The position numbers and the translations under genes were made by a program. Positions 1 through 11,220 of a stretch of DNA of 64,000 nt are shown here, one piece after another. The notes under the pieces are model-generated. The model saw nothing but the letters and a program-made list of their open reading frames with translations, ran no database searches and was not told where the DNA came from. How positions within the stretch are numbered: position 1 is the stretch's first letter; each line of letters opens with the position of its first letter. This DNA comes from Cyprinodon diabolis. Lineage: Eukaryota; Chordata; Actinopteri; Cyprinodontiformes; Cyprinodontidae. The DNA is taken from positions 37,061,111 through 37,125,110 of the forward strand of contig CM060081.1 in the NCBI GenBank assembly GCA_030533445.1, in the 5' to 3' direction.

Positions 1-867
1 TAAGTCAATTATATTTTCATATAAATCTGTAATTTCCTCTGAGTGGGTTTGTTTGTTTTGAAGGCCATCAAAGCAGTTATCAATTTCCTTTTTATCTTTT
101 CTAAAATAGGTTTCAAAATCACATCCCTCATTTTTTCATGACAGAAGCTATTTTTTTCCACCTTTGCCTGCTTATTTTTTTTTTTTAAGTGGCAAACCTT
201 ACAGAGGTCTTAGGTTCAAATTCCCTAATCTTTTGTAGTAAGTCTTTGTTAATGTTCTCCAAAGCTGCGATCGACTCTTTAGCCACTATGTATCTATTAG
301 CCACTTTAGTTTGATATGAAAGATCTTTTGTCAACCTTTCAACCTGTTCTTTCAAATTCTTGTTATTTTTCCCTAACATTGTCACTTGCTTTTTTGCAAC
401 CATGGATTTACTTTTCACTATTATTGGATCATCATCTTTTCTGCCATGCTTTCCATCTGATGTTGAAGTTTCTCGTTCTTCGAGGATAAAGCTTTAACCT
501 TTTCTGTATCTGCAGTTATTTTCTTCATGAAAACCTTCTGGGTAACTTTCTCCAGTTGAAGCTCCTTCATCCTTTTTTCATATTTTTTGCTTAACGTCAT
601 TTCAGCCTTCATTTGTTTTTCAACATCAGGGTAATGCATTGTTTCAGAGAAACTCTTTTCAAGGTGTTCATTCAGTTCGGAGAGTTCTTGAATGTTTGTT
701 TTATTCTTCTCACACATTTGATAGTTGAGAGAAATCATAATCTTACTCCGGCCAAACATTTTGAGATTTTTCTTGCACTTTAAAACAAAAAAATCTCTGA
801 GCAGAAAATACCAACCAAACTGATCAGAAGTCCCAGCTCGAATGACCCAGAGATTCTCAGAGACCAT
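1..867 (-). pseudogene. Frameshifted coiled-coil protein remnant, cut by the window edge
   Basis: Minus-strand coding-like sequence rich in K, E, Q and L. The upper part (867 to 421) reads as 148 residues beginning MVSENLWVIR, with heptad-like stretches from about residue 50. It ends in a stop at 421-423. One extra A in the A-run near 449 (rc AGAAAAGATGATGATCC) would join it to the next frame, which runs 75 or more residues to 185. Below an A12 run at about 177-188 two further frames stay open to the window edge, one reading GCDFETYFRKDKKEIDNCF. The pattern of shifts at A-runs fits a decayed gene or retrocopy; homopolymer assembly errors could also explain it. The layout loosely recalls ciliary coiled-coil proteins of the BBOF1/CFAP157 type, but I cannot identify it. 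It lies on the same strand as dock3, in what should be its intron 3. Confidence 0.5.
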
Positions 868-981
868 TTTTGATAGGAGGTGGTTTAATTACCTCTCTTA
901 CATTTCTTACTATTATCACTGTATTTTGTCCTTCCTTAAAATTTAGCAACCATGTTATTGTATTAAGATGTTTTCTCTAGT

Positions 982-1290
982 CTTAAAGGTATAGTGAAAT
1001 ATTTTCGGGAATTTTAGAAAAGCCCCGCCCTCTACACTTCAAAATAAAATGCATATGCACAACCCCGTATCCGCTCCTGAAAGGGAACTTCAATTAAATG
1101 TGTGCAAGAGCACGCACGAGCGCATTTCTCGTCGGTCACGCTCTGTTTAAAAGTCTCTGTTTGCATCGCTCATACAAGCTTACTATCCAAAAGAAGATTT
1201 GCAATTTTTTCTACTAAGTCAGACTCAACACCGGTGAGTGAAAATGGGAACGAGCACGTAGGACTTCCATATAAACCTGTACTTACAACT
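982..1290 (+). repeat. Dispersed non-autonomous element, copy 1
   Basis: About 300 bp matching 54746-55145 in the same orientation. Shared blocks include CTTAAAGGTATA at the left edge, GCACGCTCTGTTTAAAAG-like and TTTGCAATTTTT-like segments, AAGTCAGACTCA, and CACCGGTGAGTGAAAATGGG. No transposase is visible and the termini are not resolved. The class is unknown; a cut-and-paste DNA element is possible. The local ORF is incidental. Confidence 0.6.
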
Positions 1291-1299
1291 CCCATAAAT

Positions 1300-3180
1300 G
1301 TAAACATGTCAATCAACAACTTCCTTTGGTATAACAAAATCTAGACAGACAGATATAGAATCAACAGTGTTTTGACTTTTCTATAAGAACTGAAGCAACA
1401 GAACTAATCCCATGTTAAAAAAGACAACAGGTACATAAACACACATGCGCTTTTAAGACCTTTAAGTAAGATGTGTGGAGAGCTGGAGGCCCTCTGAATG
1501 CACTGACCTGTAAACTACCACCTACTGTCACAGCTAACTAGGCAGAGACAAGAACAAGATGTCATAAATGTATGTGTGCAGTAGGGGTCGTGTTGTGCTA
1601 TTCCTAATTTAGCTGATGGTGTCAAAACACCAGGCCAGTCAGAAAAGGTCAGTCTGACCTAGGAAGAAAATGAAGCAGGAAAATACAAGAAAAGGGAAAG
1701 AACAGAACCATAATATACTGTAGAATGTACGGTAAAGATAGCAGGGATAGCTAAAGAGGAACTGAGAAAATAAATGACAAACAAGGCAGCCATGAAAATG
1801 TCATCCTCCCACAAATAACTCTGTCTCCCTCTGGACTCTTAGCTGCAAATACCTTATTGTCACCTTGTGTTGACCTGCTTTAAGTGCCTTTTAGAGGCCA
1901 AGTATTATCTTGAGTCTTAAATATGACACAGTCTTTATAATAAGAGCCCCAAGAAAGAAGGAAAGTAAGGAAAAAGATTTGTCTTATTAATCAAAAATAC
2001 TTTGCTGATTACTTGTTATTTTTTATTTTAAAAAAAAGATATTCTTCACTACAAAGCAAATTACAAAAAACACTGTTCATTATGAATCCATTTAACCACC
2101 ACAGTTTATGAAGGGACTTTATCTGCAATTTATAAAACCAATAACTACAAAATGTTAAACTGTGTGCACAACATTTTTAAAACTTTGGCACTCCTGCCGA
2201 TTTAGGACTTCTTTGAGAATTTAATTTATCTAATTGCTTTGTCTTGCTGACCAAGTGATTTAGAGAACTTAGATGTGGTCTTATCATTAAGTTTAGTGTA
2301 TTTATTCCTGCTCAGTATGCTTCTTTGTTAATGAAGCTGAAAGAAAAAAAAAACAATTTACAGAGACGATCCAGTAACTGCAAATGTAACTTCTAGCTCT
2401 GGTTTGTATGCAGAGAAGAAACAGTCCACATCAAATTTTCAAAAAAAAAAGAAAAACTTTTCAAATTATGACCAATGTCCAGGTGTTTTTAACAAAAAGA
2501 AAAATGATTGTCCTCAAGTTAACTTTTGATCTAAAACTTCCGGAGGATTTGCATGAATATTTTCATCCTGCTGATCTCTTTAGAATAAAGGAAAAAAATG
2601 GTTTTAGTACAATGCAAACAGCACATAATTTGAATGTAATCAAATTAAATATAGTGGCAACATCCAATCAGGTATAAGTGAGAAATGGGTTTAGAACAAT
2701 ATGAGAAGGACTTCTTCATATTTTACAGATCAGAGTTTTTTTGTTTTTTTATTAATCCTAAAGGTAAATGGAAAGCCTGAATACTGAGAAGCCGTTTTCA
2801 GCTAAAACAAGGAACATCAGATTTAGAATAACATGTTGCAAAACTAGCATTAAGTGAAGAGGAGGAGAGAATTAGGACTGCATCATATTAACAGTAAGCT
2901 TTTAATGTCCTGCATTGTTAAAAGCACTTATGATCACATGAGTGAGTATTTTACCATCAAACACTATGCAGATGTTCATGTCCAAGCAGGAAATAAAAAC
3001 CAGTCCTCTCGTGCGTGTATGCCAAAGTCAACATGATCTCAGCACTTTGGTTTGTAAAGTATCTGTCGTGGTTGGTTCCTTATGGACACCAGGTTAACTG
3101 ATTCATTGAGCCAGTAAGTTTTTCCTGACTTTTAGAAAGTTTTACTTCCCTTCATCTAGTTTTATTATTTAAATTAAAAT
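1300..3180. other. AT-rich intronic sequence, nothing recognised
   Basis: Predominantly A/T with scattered A- and T-runs. Short ORFs at 2408-2677 and 2854-3036 show no domain or coding bias I can recognise. No repeat terminus or splice-flanked exon was found. Confidence 0.4.
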
Positions 3181-3225
3181 CCTACAATAAACAATAATAA
3201 ATTTTATGAAAGATATACTCTTCTA

Positions 3226-3371
3226 ATGAATGCTTCTGCACAGTGTTTGCTTGTTTTTCTTTTATTCTTATCAAACTCGTCGATATGTTTGGGAAGTCTC
3301 GTCGATGTTTTGAAACGATGTCTTGCTGTGCTTCACCCAGAGTTTTCGCTTTTCTGATTTGTTCCTCCATT
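3226..3371 (-). other. Short coding-like block, possible exon or retrocopy piece
   Basis: An ATG at 3369-3371 opens a minus-strand frame beginning MEEQIRKAKTLGEAQQDIVS and continuing with lysine-, glutamine- and glutamate-rich residues to about 3230, where a weak GTATAT donor could end it. Composition resembles the coiled-coil remnant at 1-867 on the same strand, so it might be the 5' part of the same locus. It is short and I cannot place it in a family; chance remains possible. Confidence 0.25.
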
Positions 3372-3870
3372 GTCCCAGAGGAGCTAATCTTTATTTAATC
3401 ATTAACCATGATGCATCCGTCTATTATGAGCTGTTCTGTTTTATTCAGCTCTATCCATTTTCTTAGATTCAAGTGAGAATTCTATAGTTCCCCTTTACAG
3501 CTTCATGCCGCATCAGCCTAGAATCGGGGCTATAATTTTACACAGCACGTCTAATCGGTTTGGCATAAATAACTATAATTAATATTCAGCCATCAAACTG
3601 TGTAGCTTTTTAATTCATTATTGATTTTTACAATATGCATCTTTCTAGAGCTTCAAAAGCACACTTTTGAACTGCAGGTGTTAAAGAAGAATTTGTGAAG
3701 GTTTAAAGGAGTCTAAACAATCTTTTTTAACAACTCTTAAAACCAGAATTTCACTCACTCATTTAGCACAGTACCAACAATTTAATTCTTAAGATGGTAA
3801 AATGTCTGGTACTAATCATAAATTACAAGAATTCCATCAGCTGAGTGAATAGCATAGCTAGCAATGTAGC
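3372..3870. other. AT-rich intronic sequence
   Basis: No convincing gene, repeat terminus or exon was recognised here. Confidence 0.3.
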
Positions 3871-3874
3871 AGCA

Positions 3875-4437
3875 ATGGCAGGCGTGTCTGACATGGAGCC
3901 ACTTGTTGAAAGTACGATAAATGCAGGAATCCTGTCCCTATGCATCGGTTAGTAACTGAACTACATCAGCAAAGAAGGATTTTTTGAGGAAGATGTGGCG
4001 CTATTAATCCAGGGATTAATTCAGCCACTGCAAGTGTCGGTGGACAGGCTGCTGGATGAAGTAGGTTCTTGTCAAGGCTGAATTAATGCAGCAGAAGCTC
4101 TGACTAGTGACAACTTTCAATGTTTCCGAGAAGCTGATTCTGCCATTAAAACTCTACAGGCCCTAAATGCAAGCCTGATGGATGTTCCAGGAAATAGATT
4201 CTGGGCCCCCAAACCCCAGACATCATTTGGATTGACGTTAAAACACTGTTCAGTTCAGCATTTTTTATTTATTTATTTTTTTAACTCTGTCACTTACGCT
4301 GTTATTTTTATACACTTTTTAAGGTCCACATTTGTGTGACCACTTTTCCTATAATCTTTTGCTGCTGTAACACCACAATTTCCCCATTATGGAACAATAA
4401 AGAGATTTTCTATTTTATTCTATTCTATTCTATTCTA
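3875..4437 (+). repeat. Retroelement-like unit: broken reading frame followed by LINE-type 3' tail
   Basis: From the ATG at 3875 one forward frame reads protein-like for about 125 codons (beginning MAGVSDMEPLVESTINAGIL), interrupted by two adjacent stops (TAG TAA) and one TGA. After about 4260 a T-rich stretch leads to a Rex1/SINE-style tail, AATTTCCCCATTATGG then AATAAAG, ending in a (TTCTA)n run at about 4412-4437. The sequence fits either a decayed ORF carried by a non-LTR element or a 3' UTR that merely looks coding. I do not recognise the protein. Confidence 0.4.
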
Positions 4438-4746
4438 AATTTGTTGGCCCATCTTGATTTAGACCAGAAATAGTTTTGAAAAATCTGATCTAATTTTGTG
4501 CCATTTTAGACCAATAATATGTAGTCATTGCAAACCCAGTTTTCAACATCTATTCGACTATCTAAAAATTATGGCTTTTCACCTTTCTTAATTGTAGACA
4601 CCATTTGGACGTAAATCATGGTGCCTTTTCAAACCAAGTTTTGCTCGGTGGAGTAGTTCCAGCTTGTTTAAACTGAACAAACCTGAAAGTAAAAAGATGG
4701 CCAAGATCCTATGAACTTCCCTTCTGGGTTACTATTGTCACCTTGT

Positions 4747-5697
4747 GATTGATTAATTGATTGATTGCTTGTCTTTATTGATCTCACAGTGGAGAAATTG
4801 AATCGTTACATCAGCTCAAATAGTCAAAAGAGAAGAAAAATGAGTCAAAGGAAGAAAAAGGTGAATGGAATGTATACAGAATTATACAGTGCATCCACAT
4901 ATGACAGCTTTTGTTGTTTTTTTTTAATCTGTTGTTTTCCTTTTATAAGGATTAGTATACAGGGTTATTGCACAGGGTTTTTACATGGGTATTTAGATAG
5001 ATGGATATTTATATATATAGTTATTGCACTAAGTGTCATATACAGAGAAACAGGTTATTGCACAGGGTATCAAATAGTAATTGCGCATTTTACATTGCAC
5101 AAGATAGAAATATCAGCTGTGCTGCTGCCATCAACACCGTTGTTTATAGATGCTGGAGATCTGACTGTTTTCCAGTGTAGTCCTGTTTCTCTGACTGTGA
5201 CTGACTGTATGTGCTCTCTTCATCCTCTGACATGGGAGCTGGCTCAGAGCTTGTCTGCCTGGCTGTGTGTTTCCTGGACTGGGCCACCTTTGACAGCTGC
5301 CTTTTGTATATCTGCTTCTGTGTCCTTGAACCCCAGTCGGCCTCAGCAGATGGCCGCTCACACTGAGCCTCGTTCTGCTGGAGGTTTCTTCCTGTTAAAA
5401 GGGAGTTTTTCCTCTCCACTGTCGCTGGAAGCATGCTTAGTCTGAGGGATTGCATTTGAGTAAATGAGTCGATGCAATCAACTGGTTTTCCTTAGATAGA
5501 AAACTTTGAATCAATTTGACTGTATGATCTGGTTGAACTGTAAAGTGCCTTGAGATGACATGTGTTGTGAATTGGCCCTATATTAATAAACTGAATTGAA
5601 TTTAAATTGAATTGAATTGCCGTTGTAGTGTTGCATTGTAGAGTGTGGTGGCAGCAGGGATGAATGTCCTGCTGTAGTGCTCCTTTTACAAATAGGG
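4747..5697 (-). repeat. Rex1-like LINE 3' end, interrupted by an L2 3' UTR
   Basis: 4747-5103 matches 24390-24730: a GATT-type tail, TTTATTGATCTCACAGTGGAGAAATT-like 3' end, CATCAGCTCAAATAGTCAAA and a repeated TTATTGCAC motif. The match resumes at about 5616 (GTTGTAGTGTTGCATTGTAGAG) and fades near 5697. Together these form the minus-strand 3' end of a Rex1/Babar-like non-LTR element. The insertion at 5104-5615 splits it. Long ORFs crossing the junction are artefacts. Confidence 0.6.
5104..5615 (+). mobile_element. L2-like LINE 3' UTR, nested
   Basis: 5'-truncated copy of the family also seen at 27581-28314. Shared landmarks are ATCAGCTGTGCTGCTGCC, TGGAGGTTTCTTCCTGTTAA, the block AAAGGGAGTTTTTCCTCTCC, GTAAAGTGCCTTGAGATGAC and a terminal AATTGAA repeat. 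Such sequences follow the ORF2 of fish L2-type retrotransposons. It sits inside the Rex1-like element and is therefore younger. Confidence 0.65.
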
Positions 5698-5879
5698 TGT
5701 CAATAAAAAGTATTTCACAAGTTTTCACAAGGCGGTGACAAGCCACCGAGAACTTGTGAGGTGTTCCTGTAGGTGCAAACAAAAAGAAGGGTTGTGGTCT
5801 TGCTCAGTGTGCTTTATTATTATTGGGCAGCAAATCTACAAAAAATAGTTTTATTTTCTTTGACATAGAAAGCCCTCGT

Positions 5880-6222
5880 GTGTTCCTTTTGTGTGCAAGC
5901 TCTGTCTTCTTGAACCCCCAGTTGGTCAAGCCAGAAGGCCATTCACACTCAGCCCATCTCTACTGCAGGTTTCTCCTTGTGTAAGGAGGCAGTTTTAAGA
6001 CTCAGCATGAACGATTGCTGCTACGTCAACAACACAATTCATGCCCATCTAGGAGGTGTGTTACATCAGGTCATTGTCTGCAAACAATAATCTAATGTAA
6101 TCTGCTGGGGTTACATAGATACTTTTAAATCAATTTGTCTGAATGATTTGATTAAATTGACTGCAAAGTGCCTTGAGATGATGCGATGGGAATCAGTGCC
6201 ACACAAATAAACTGAATTGAAT
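5880..6222 (+). repeat. Diverged L2-like 3' UTR copy
   Basis: Keeps the order of the family landmarks: TCTTCTTGAACCCC, a CCATTCACACTCAGCC-like block, TGCAGGTTTCTCCTTG, CTGCAAAGTGCCTTGAGATG and a final ATAAACTGAATTGAATG. It is more diverged than the nested copy just to the left and so older. Confidence 0.55.
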
Positions 6223-6299
6223 GTATTGCAGTATTGGTCCAATAATAATTTACAATATTGAGGTGAGCATGATCTAGTTATCCTGGGCTTTAACCACAA

Positions 6300-8160
6300 C
6301 CAGTGTTAGTGTACTCTGTAATCACATTCAAAGTGAAAGGGAACCTGTGTGTGTGTGATGTGAGGCTTTAGATTCCCTCAGACACGTGGGAGAGACCTGT
6401 GTGCAGCACTGATATAAAACTAGTCATTTATTTCGACAATGTCTAAATGGAAGCACTTAGTTTATGAAGCAGGAGAACAACTATGCATGTAAGTTTAGCT
6501 CAAATACGGCATGGAAAGAAAGTTATGAGTCGAAATATGTGAGTCACATCAAAGCACTGAGTATAAAAGCTAACATTAGTTTGCTGTTTTTGCAGACTCA
6601 CCCACTCACCCACCGAGCAAGATTTCTCTACAGTTATATTAATTTGCTGAAGACTTTGTGAAGTTGTATTTTTAGAATCAGAAGGCCCCTTTATACATAC
6701 ACGACAAATCTTCATGTTTTTAAGGTTAAACGTTAGAACATTGCAGCATATTTATCCTCTTATCCTGAGTTGGAGGTAAGGAGATTGTTAACAAACCCTG
6801 AAGTATGACAACTATACAACTTGTTTTAGAGTCAAGGAAAGTGTTTACTTGTAAAAAATGAAAAACCGAGAGGAAAATGGGATTTAAGAAAATAAAAAAG
6901 GTAATATTATTCTGTAATAACGAGACGCACTAAACACAATCAGGGCCTGATTGTGGGTATTAGTCTGTGTATCAGTAAGTTGTACCGAATCTTGCTAAAC
7001 TTAGTTTGTTTTTTTACTTTAGTTTTAGTTTGAGTAAAAAAAATGAGATTTGCGGTACTTTTAAAATACTGAGGTTGATCATGTTTAAATTTAATATTAT
7101 AAAATAAGAATATTTATATGTTACTGTCAAAAATCAGAGCTGCTTATGTGTTACAAAGACTCAGGTAAAATTTTAAAAAGCAGTGGCTCATAGGAGTTCT
7201 GAAAGGCTGCTTGTCTAACTTCCCGTAGCAGCTAGCTCTGCTTCAGAGCTTAACAAATTTTTGGTTAACTTTAGCTGAATTGTATTCTTTTCTTACCCTA
7301 AGAAAACAAAACCATAAGTTATTTGCTGCTAAGAGTGTATAGTTGCAAAGATTTGCAGCAGAGCCTTTTAACTAATTTACATGACGATACTACGTCCTGT
7401 TTTGAAAGCTTCTGTTAGCATTTAAAACACCCGAGCTGTGGTCCATTCTTTAAGTTTAGGCCAAACACCATAATAAAATTCTGTTATTTATATTTATATG
7501 TATCATGTTTAGATCTGTGGTTGATGTATTTATGAAAACCTCAACTCTCTGTAATAATCTATGTCAAACTGATGCTGATTGGTTTTAAAAATCAAAAATA
7601 TTTGATAAAGTACAAACAAATTTCATCGATATGAGAGAAAATTTTTATCTGTTTGATTTCAAAACGTGCCACCTCACTGGGAAATGGAAAAGGTCAATGA
7701 AGTCATGATCATCTTCTTTTATAAAGGAATAATTTGATGAGTGCCTACTTACTTGATTCAAATCTGGAATAAACGTAATTAATAACATAGATAAGATGAA
7801 AAACTGCTTGCTCAGATGCTAAACTCGAGTCTGATTGTAGTGGATTCAGGATGTAGGTAGACAGGTGGGCTTTAAATTTGTTAGCCCCCTCAAAAGAAGA
7901 ATGACCTTCACTGCCCCGCTGTGGGAGAAAAGACAAGCTAAGCTAGATAAACGTCCAGGCAAAGCATGCAGAGTGATTTATTAGCCTTTCCAGGGTGATT
8001 CTAACCTGGTCAGCCAGATTGATAATGTCTGGCACTCAGGTTTAGACTTTATCAGTGTGAGGCTGCTTCCATAGAATCCTTTCAGGGAAAGGATGGACCT
8101 TCATCAGAACCTTTCAAGCTGATTGGGCAAATGCAACACCTAGCAGCTACCGAGAAAATA
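6300..8160. other. AT-rich intronic sequence
   Basis: No repeat termini, exon or convincing ORF recognised. Confidence 0.35.
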
Positions 8161-8162
8161 TT

Positions 8163-8404
8163 AATTCAATTCAGTTTTTCAATTCAGTTTCTTTATATAG
8201 CGCCAATACACAATACATGTCATCTCAAGGCACTTTACATTTCACCAAATCATAGTCAAATTGATTCAAAGTTTTCTATCTAAGGAAAACCAGTTGATTG
8301 CATCGACTCATTTACTCAAATGCAATCCCTCACACTAAGCATGATTGTAGCAACAGCGGTGAGGAAAAACTGCCTTTTAACAGGAAGAAACCTCCAGCAG
8401 GACT
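8163..8404 (-). repeat. L2-like 3' UTR copy, minus strand
   Basis: Reverse complement of the L2-like family: AATTCAGTTTCTTTATATAG, TGTCATCTCAAGGCACTTTA, then GCAATCCCTCACACTAAGCA and CTTTTAACAGGAAGAAACCT. Only the last ~240 bp of the element is present, a typical 5'-truncated LINE insertion. Confidence 0.65.
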
Positions 8405-8921
8405 AAATATCATTTTAGTCAGTCATCATAAGAAATGAAATAGTGGGCAAGACCATGAGAAACAACAACTTTCACTTCTATACTCTTGCTGTTCTTCTTT
8501 AAAGATGCAACTGTGGATTCTGACTAAAAAGATATGATAGAAGCAGCAACATGTACATCCTCCTGAGCTGTCATATTAATTTTGGTTTGACCGTGGGCTT
8601 AACAGCTCTGGATTTCATCAAAGCTACATGTTCCACCTCAAACCATAACACCACAATGTGATTGGCCGACATGTATTGGTTCAGTCACAAATTGTTTAAG
8701 CCGAGTAAACACTCGGCTAATATAAGAGGGGAAAGTTCAATGAAGAACTACATCCAACATTTTCATTTAAATGATAAATATCATGAGACCACCCTGTAAA
8801 GATCAATCAGATCTAAAATAATACCTTTAGTGTTCAACAGTGGGAAAATGTAACTTAAAATAAACTTTAAAAAACTATGACATTAACAGCACCTCTCATC
8901 CATGGCACAAGTTACAACAGG

Positions 8922-9556
8922 TGTCAGGATTGGTGGATGTTTGTTGAGGACCCAGATGCAGGGACGGAGAAGCAGAGAGGATTTCTTGCAGATTTAAAGA
9001 AGATGTTGATAGTACAGAAGCAAATAATCGAGAAACAAGAGGCAAGAAACTCAGGAATCCAAAACTCAGAGACGTTCAGGGAAACTAACATAAGGAATAA
9101 AGTAATAAAAAGAATCCAGCAAAGAGAAACAAAGAGACGTATATATGGGAGAATCAAACAATGAATGGGCCAATCAGCTGATAGGGAGCAGGTGTGGACA
9201 CGGGCAACTAACTATAAAGGAACTAAGGGGAAAGGAAAGGGACATTAGGGTTCAACAAGGAATAACCAGGGAAAAAAGGATCTAACTGTAACTAGGAAAG
9301 AACTTAAATGAAACTAAAGGAAATTTTAAAAAAATGACAACTAAAACTAGACGAAAAAATAAATAATAACAAAAATTCAGAAAAGAGATAAAGAGATAAC
9401 TAAAAGAACTAACAAGGCGGAGTAAAACTAACAATTCAAAAATTATGTAAAATATTGACAAATACGGAAAAACATAAAATAAAGCATAACTGAGAACCCC
9501 CCAAAAGAAAAAAAATAAATAGAACTAAAAAGTCCAGAAAGGGCAAAACCATGACA
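8922..9556 (+). repeat. Dispersed repeat, possible solo LTR
   Basis: Starts TGTCAGGATTGGTGGA and ends ...AACCATGACA, giving short TGTCA/TGACA terminal inverted repeats with TG...CA ends, as in LTRs. The body is purine-rich (AACTAAAGGAACTAAGG-like). Candidate 5-bp flanks ACAGG and GAAGG agree at only three positions, so a target duplication is not proven. It could instead be a non-autonomous DNA repeat. The ORF inside has no recognisable domain. Confidence 0.35.
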
Positions 9557-11218
9557 GAAGGACCTTAAACTATCCAACTCCTTTCGCTGAAAGTGAGAAA
9601 GACATTAAAACAAGCTGATATACATCTCCTTAAAAGGCTAGGGCTGGTGACAAAATTAAAGATGATATATTGAATTAACTCACAAGAGTTACAATAAATT
9701 ATTACTTTGTACAAAATTATACAGCTTTAAATAAATTGTACATGGTTTGCACTTAAGTAAAAATGTTTTAGTGGTGCTTTTGTCTCACAGTTCAACTCAC
9801 TGTTGTAGGAACTGGATTGACAGTTAGATAACACATTGTTAATTTGAGTGTTTTAAATTAATAAAAATAAGACTCAAGTTATAGAAATGTACTTAAACAA
9901 CACCCCCAAAAAAGTTTTAACTGAAGTAAAAATTTGCCAAAAGTCATTTTGAAGTAAACTTAGTTTAGCATTTAGGATATCCTTTAAAGGAAAGAATACA
10001 GTTCAAATTGCTCTGCTTCAATTTTAAAGCAGAGAATTGCTCCTTTTTTTTCTGACTGCAGATTATCCCTTCTGTGGCCTCAATACTTGAACTAATCCAA
10101 ACACTGATGAAACTCAACGTGAAAACTTCTCTGTGGTGCAGAAGGATTAGTGATGACTCAGAATGGGAAGGCATTTCTTCAGGGAGACACAGTGATTCGT
10201 TTTAAGTAACATATCCATTGTAAAAAGACCAGGTGATTAAGGTGGAACTAACAGGATCAGGCTGATGCCTTTTTGCTGAGAAGAAGGGGTAACAAAACAG
10301 ACAAACACAATTGCATTAAGGCATAGAGGCACATTGTGTAAAAACAGAATGAAAGCAGAAGAATGCATATTGTAGCATGCACATTTAAGCACGTAAGAAG
10401 ACGCTGCAATGCAATGGCTTCTTGTACAAACATACAAAGCTTTTGTTTTGTTAAAATAAATATGCAGATCTGGATCCTGTCATTTTGAAGTTGTGTTAAA
10501 ACAGGGGAATAAGATCTGGAAACCTCTAAGCTTAGAGTCATGTATTTGTCTCACTGCCTCATTTTTATGCTCCTTTGTTTTTGCCAGACTTCATTCCTTG
10601 AGTGTCAAATACACCCTAAAAGCAGAGTGCTTTCTGTTATGCTCCTTCTGACTAAAGTGTAAGGTTGTAGCAGCATTCCTTGTCACCATCTACCTTCTTT
10701 ACCAAAGAAAGTACATGTGTAGGCTGTCATATTTCAGGTCAAATTAAGGTGGTTTTATTTCATTTTTTTGTTCAGTGTGTTCACACTGTATGTATGCATG
10801 GTTTCTGTGTGTGTAAAGTTTGGATGAGGCTTGGGGAAGAATTTAAAACATAATCATGAGGTACAATCCTGATACCTGTAAAAAATTTCCCCATCAGTTA
10901 GGAATAATTAGTAAATTAGTTATAATAATTAGTTAGGAAGAAACTCAAACGGAGATCTAAAACAAAAAGAGTTCTTCAATTTTGTTAACAAACAGCATCA
11001 TATAAACTTTAGCGAAAGCCTGAACAAAAATGTAATTAGTGCCTCAAGAAAAATATGACTTAGTATATAATAAAAGAATAGATGACAGAATTGGCTGTTT
11101 ATTCAGAATAAAGATAATGCAATCATCTGGTTTTACACCAGTTAATGTGTCTTTTTTATGACACTGCAATTCTTACACTAGTGCTGCTCTTTGGTGAAGA
11201 AGAAAAACATCAATTATA
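9557..11218. other. AT-rich intronic sequence
   Basis: Nothing supported here beyond A/T-rich unique-looking DNA. Confidence 0.35.
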
Positions 11219-11220
11219 TA

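Noticed and set aside
4765..5445. 226-codon plus-strand ORF
   Set aside because: Runs from an antisense Rex1-like 3' UTR into an inserted L2 3' UTR; no domain.
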